From NCBI GenBank assembly GCA_009739215.1, contig VSJF01000004.1, forward strand, positions 2,418,001 through 2,482,000: a stretch of 64,000 nt of DNA. Reading direction: 5' to 3'. This stretch comes from Floccularia luteovirens (taxonomy: Eukaryota; Basidiomycota; Agaricomycetes; Agaricales; Squamanitaceae). Below the pieces are notes generated by a model. It searched no databases and had not been told where the DNA came from. It worked only from the letters and a program-made list of their open reading frames with translations. The position numbers and the translations under genes were made by a program. Shown here in pieces: positions 63,827-64,000 of this stretch. The first letter of the stretch is position 1, and every line of letters starts with the position of its first letter.

Positions 63827-64000
63827 ATGGAAACCTTTCGTTTTCCGCACTCTAGGAACGAGCTTTCGTTTGCCTACGTCGCTCTTTTCGAAGATGTCAC
63901 AAATGTTCAGGCTATTCGGAAACGGATCGTCAAAGCGTCAACTGCAGAGGGTGTGGAAGGAGAACAAGAGCGCGAAGCTATTAACTTCGCGTTTATTAAT
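63827..64000 (+). CDS. CGI121: EKC/KEOPS complex subunit CGI121 (3' end beyond window)
   Basis: N-terminal 58 residues of the TPRKB/Cgi121 subunit of the KEOPS complex, which makes the t6A modification of tRNA and affects telomeres. The ATG at 63827 gives METFRFPHSRNELSFAYVAL, then FEDVTNVQAIRKRIVKAST and EGEQEREAINFAFIN, matching the family pattern F-P...-V-x-L-F-x-x-V-x-N-x-x-x-L/I-R and the conserved INFAFI block. The gene runs off the window end, so length and introns cannot be judged. Confidence 0.85.
   Translation, partial: METFRFPHSRNELSFAYVALFEDVTNVQAIRKRIVKASTAEGVEGEQEREAINFAFIN

Overview
The window looks like nuclear DNA of a filamentous basidiomycete, most probably an agaricomycete. 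Nearly every gene is broken by many short introns (about 45-70 nt, GT..AG). DUF6534 and DUF6533 membrane proteins, a CYP63-type P450 and a C2-NACHT-WD40 STAND protein are typical of that group. The housekeeping proteins are plainly fungal. I saw no viral, plasmid, CRISPR, rRNA or tRNA signal. Genes were rebuilt by hand-splicing, so intron positions are readings of consensus sites and not transcript evidence.

Layout. 1-3732 (+): RFC1, the clamp-loader large subunit, with its 5' end cut or unclear. 4511-5977 (-): urate oxidase. 7252-8964 and 10319-11789 (+): a tandem pair of DUF6534 membrane proteins. 12585-14740 (+): a cytochrome P450. 14994-17947 (-): a long Ser/Pro/Gln-rich disordered protein with a coiled-coil tail. 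20229-21835 (+): a secreted epoxide-hydrolase-like protein. 21870-22568 (-): an isoprenylcysteine methyltransferase-like protein. 22854-24400 (+): cyclin C. 24833-26141 (+): mitochondrial malate dehydrogenase. 28006-29720 (+): a DUF6533 membrane protein. 30230-30990 (-): a decayed P450 fragment beside its intact relative at 31368-34030 (-). 35212-37273 (+): CCT2. 37553-40881 (+): protein O-mannosyltransferase of PMT1 type. 43616-44928 (-): uracil phosphoribosyltransferase. 46085-47770 (+): a third DUF6534 protein. 48449-50669 (+): another P450. 51054-53617 (-): SEC63. 54168-55764 (-): class II fructose-bisphosphate aldolase. 57053-61381 (-): C2-NACHT-WD40. 62693-63609 (-): a PDI-like thioredoxin-fold protein. 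63827 to the end (+): the start of CGI121.

Core genes (replication, chaperonin, secretion, glycosylation, glycolysis and TCA cycle, transcription mediator) alternate with accessory families (P450s, DUF6534/6533, epoxide hydrolase, STAND receptor). The three complete P450s belong to at least two types and are spread over about 38 kb with core genes between them, so I do not call a biosynthetic cluster.

The points most worth a second look are the C2-NACHT-WD40 protein, a 6-nt microexon in malate dehydrogenase, a urate oxidase without a canonical peroxisomal tail, the P450 relic next to its parent-like gene, and several one-base frame breaks in otherwise intact genes. Two of those breaks fall in genes expected to be essential, so base-level assembly errors are likely.
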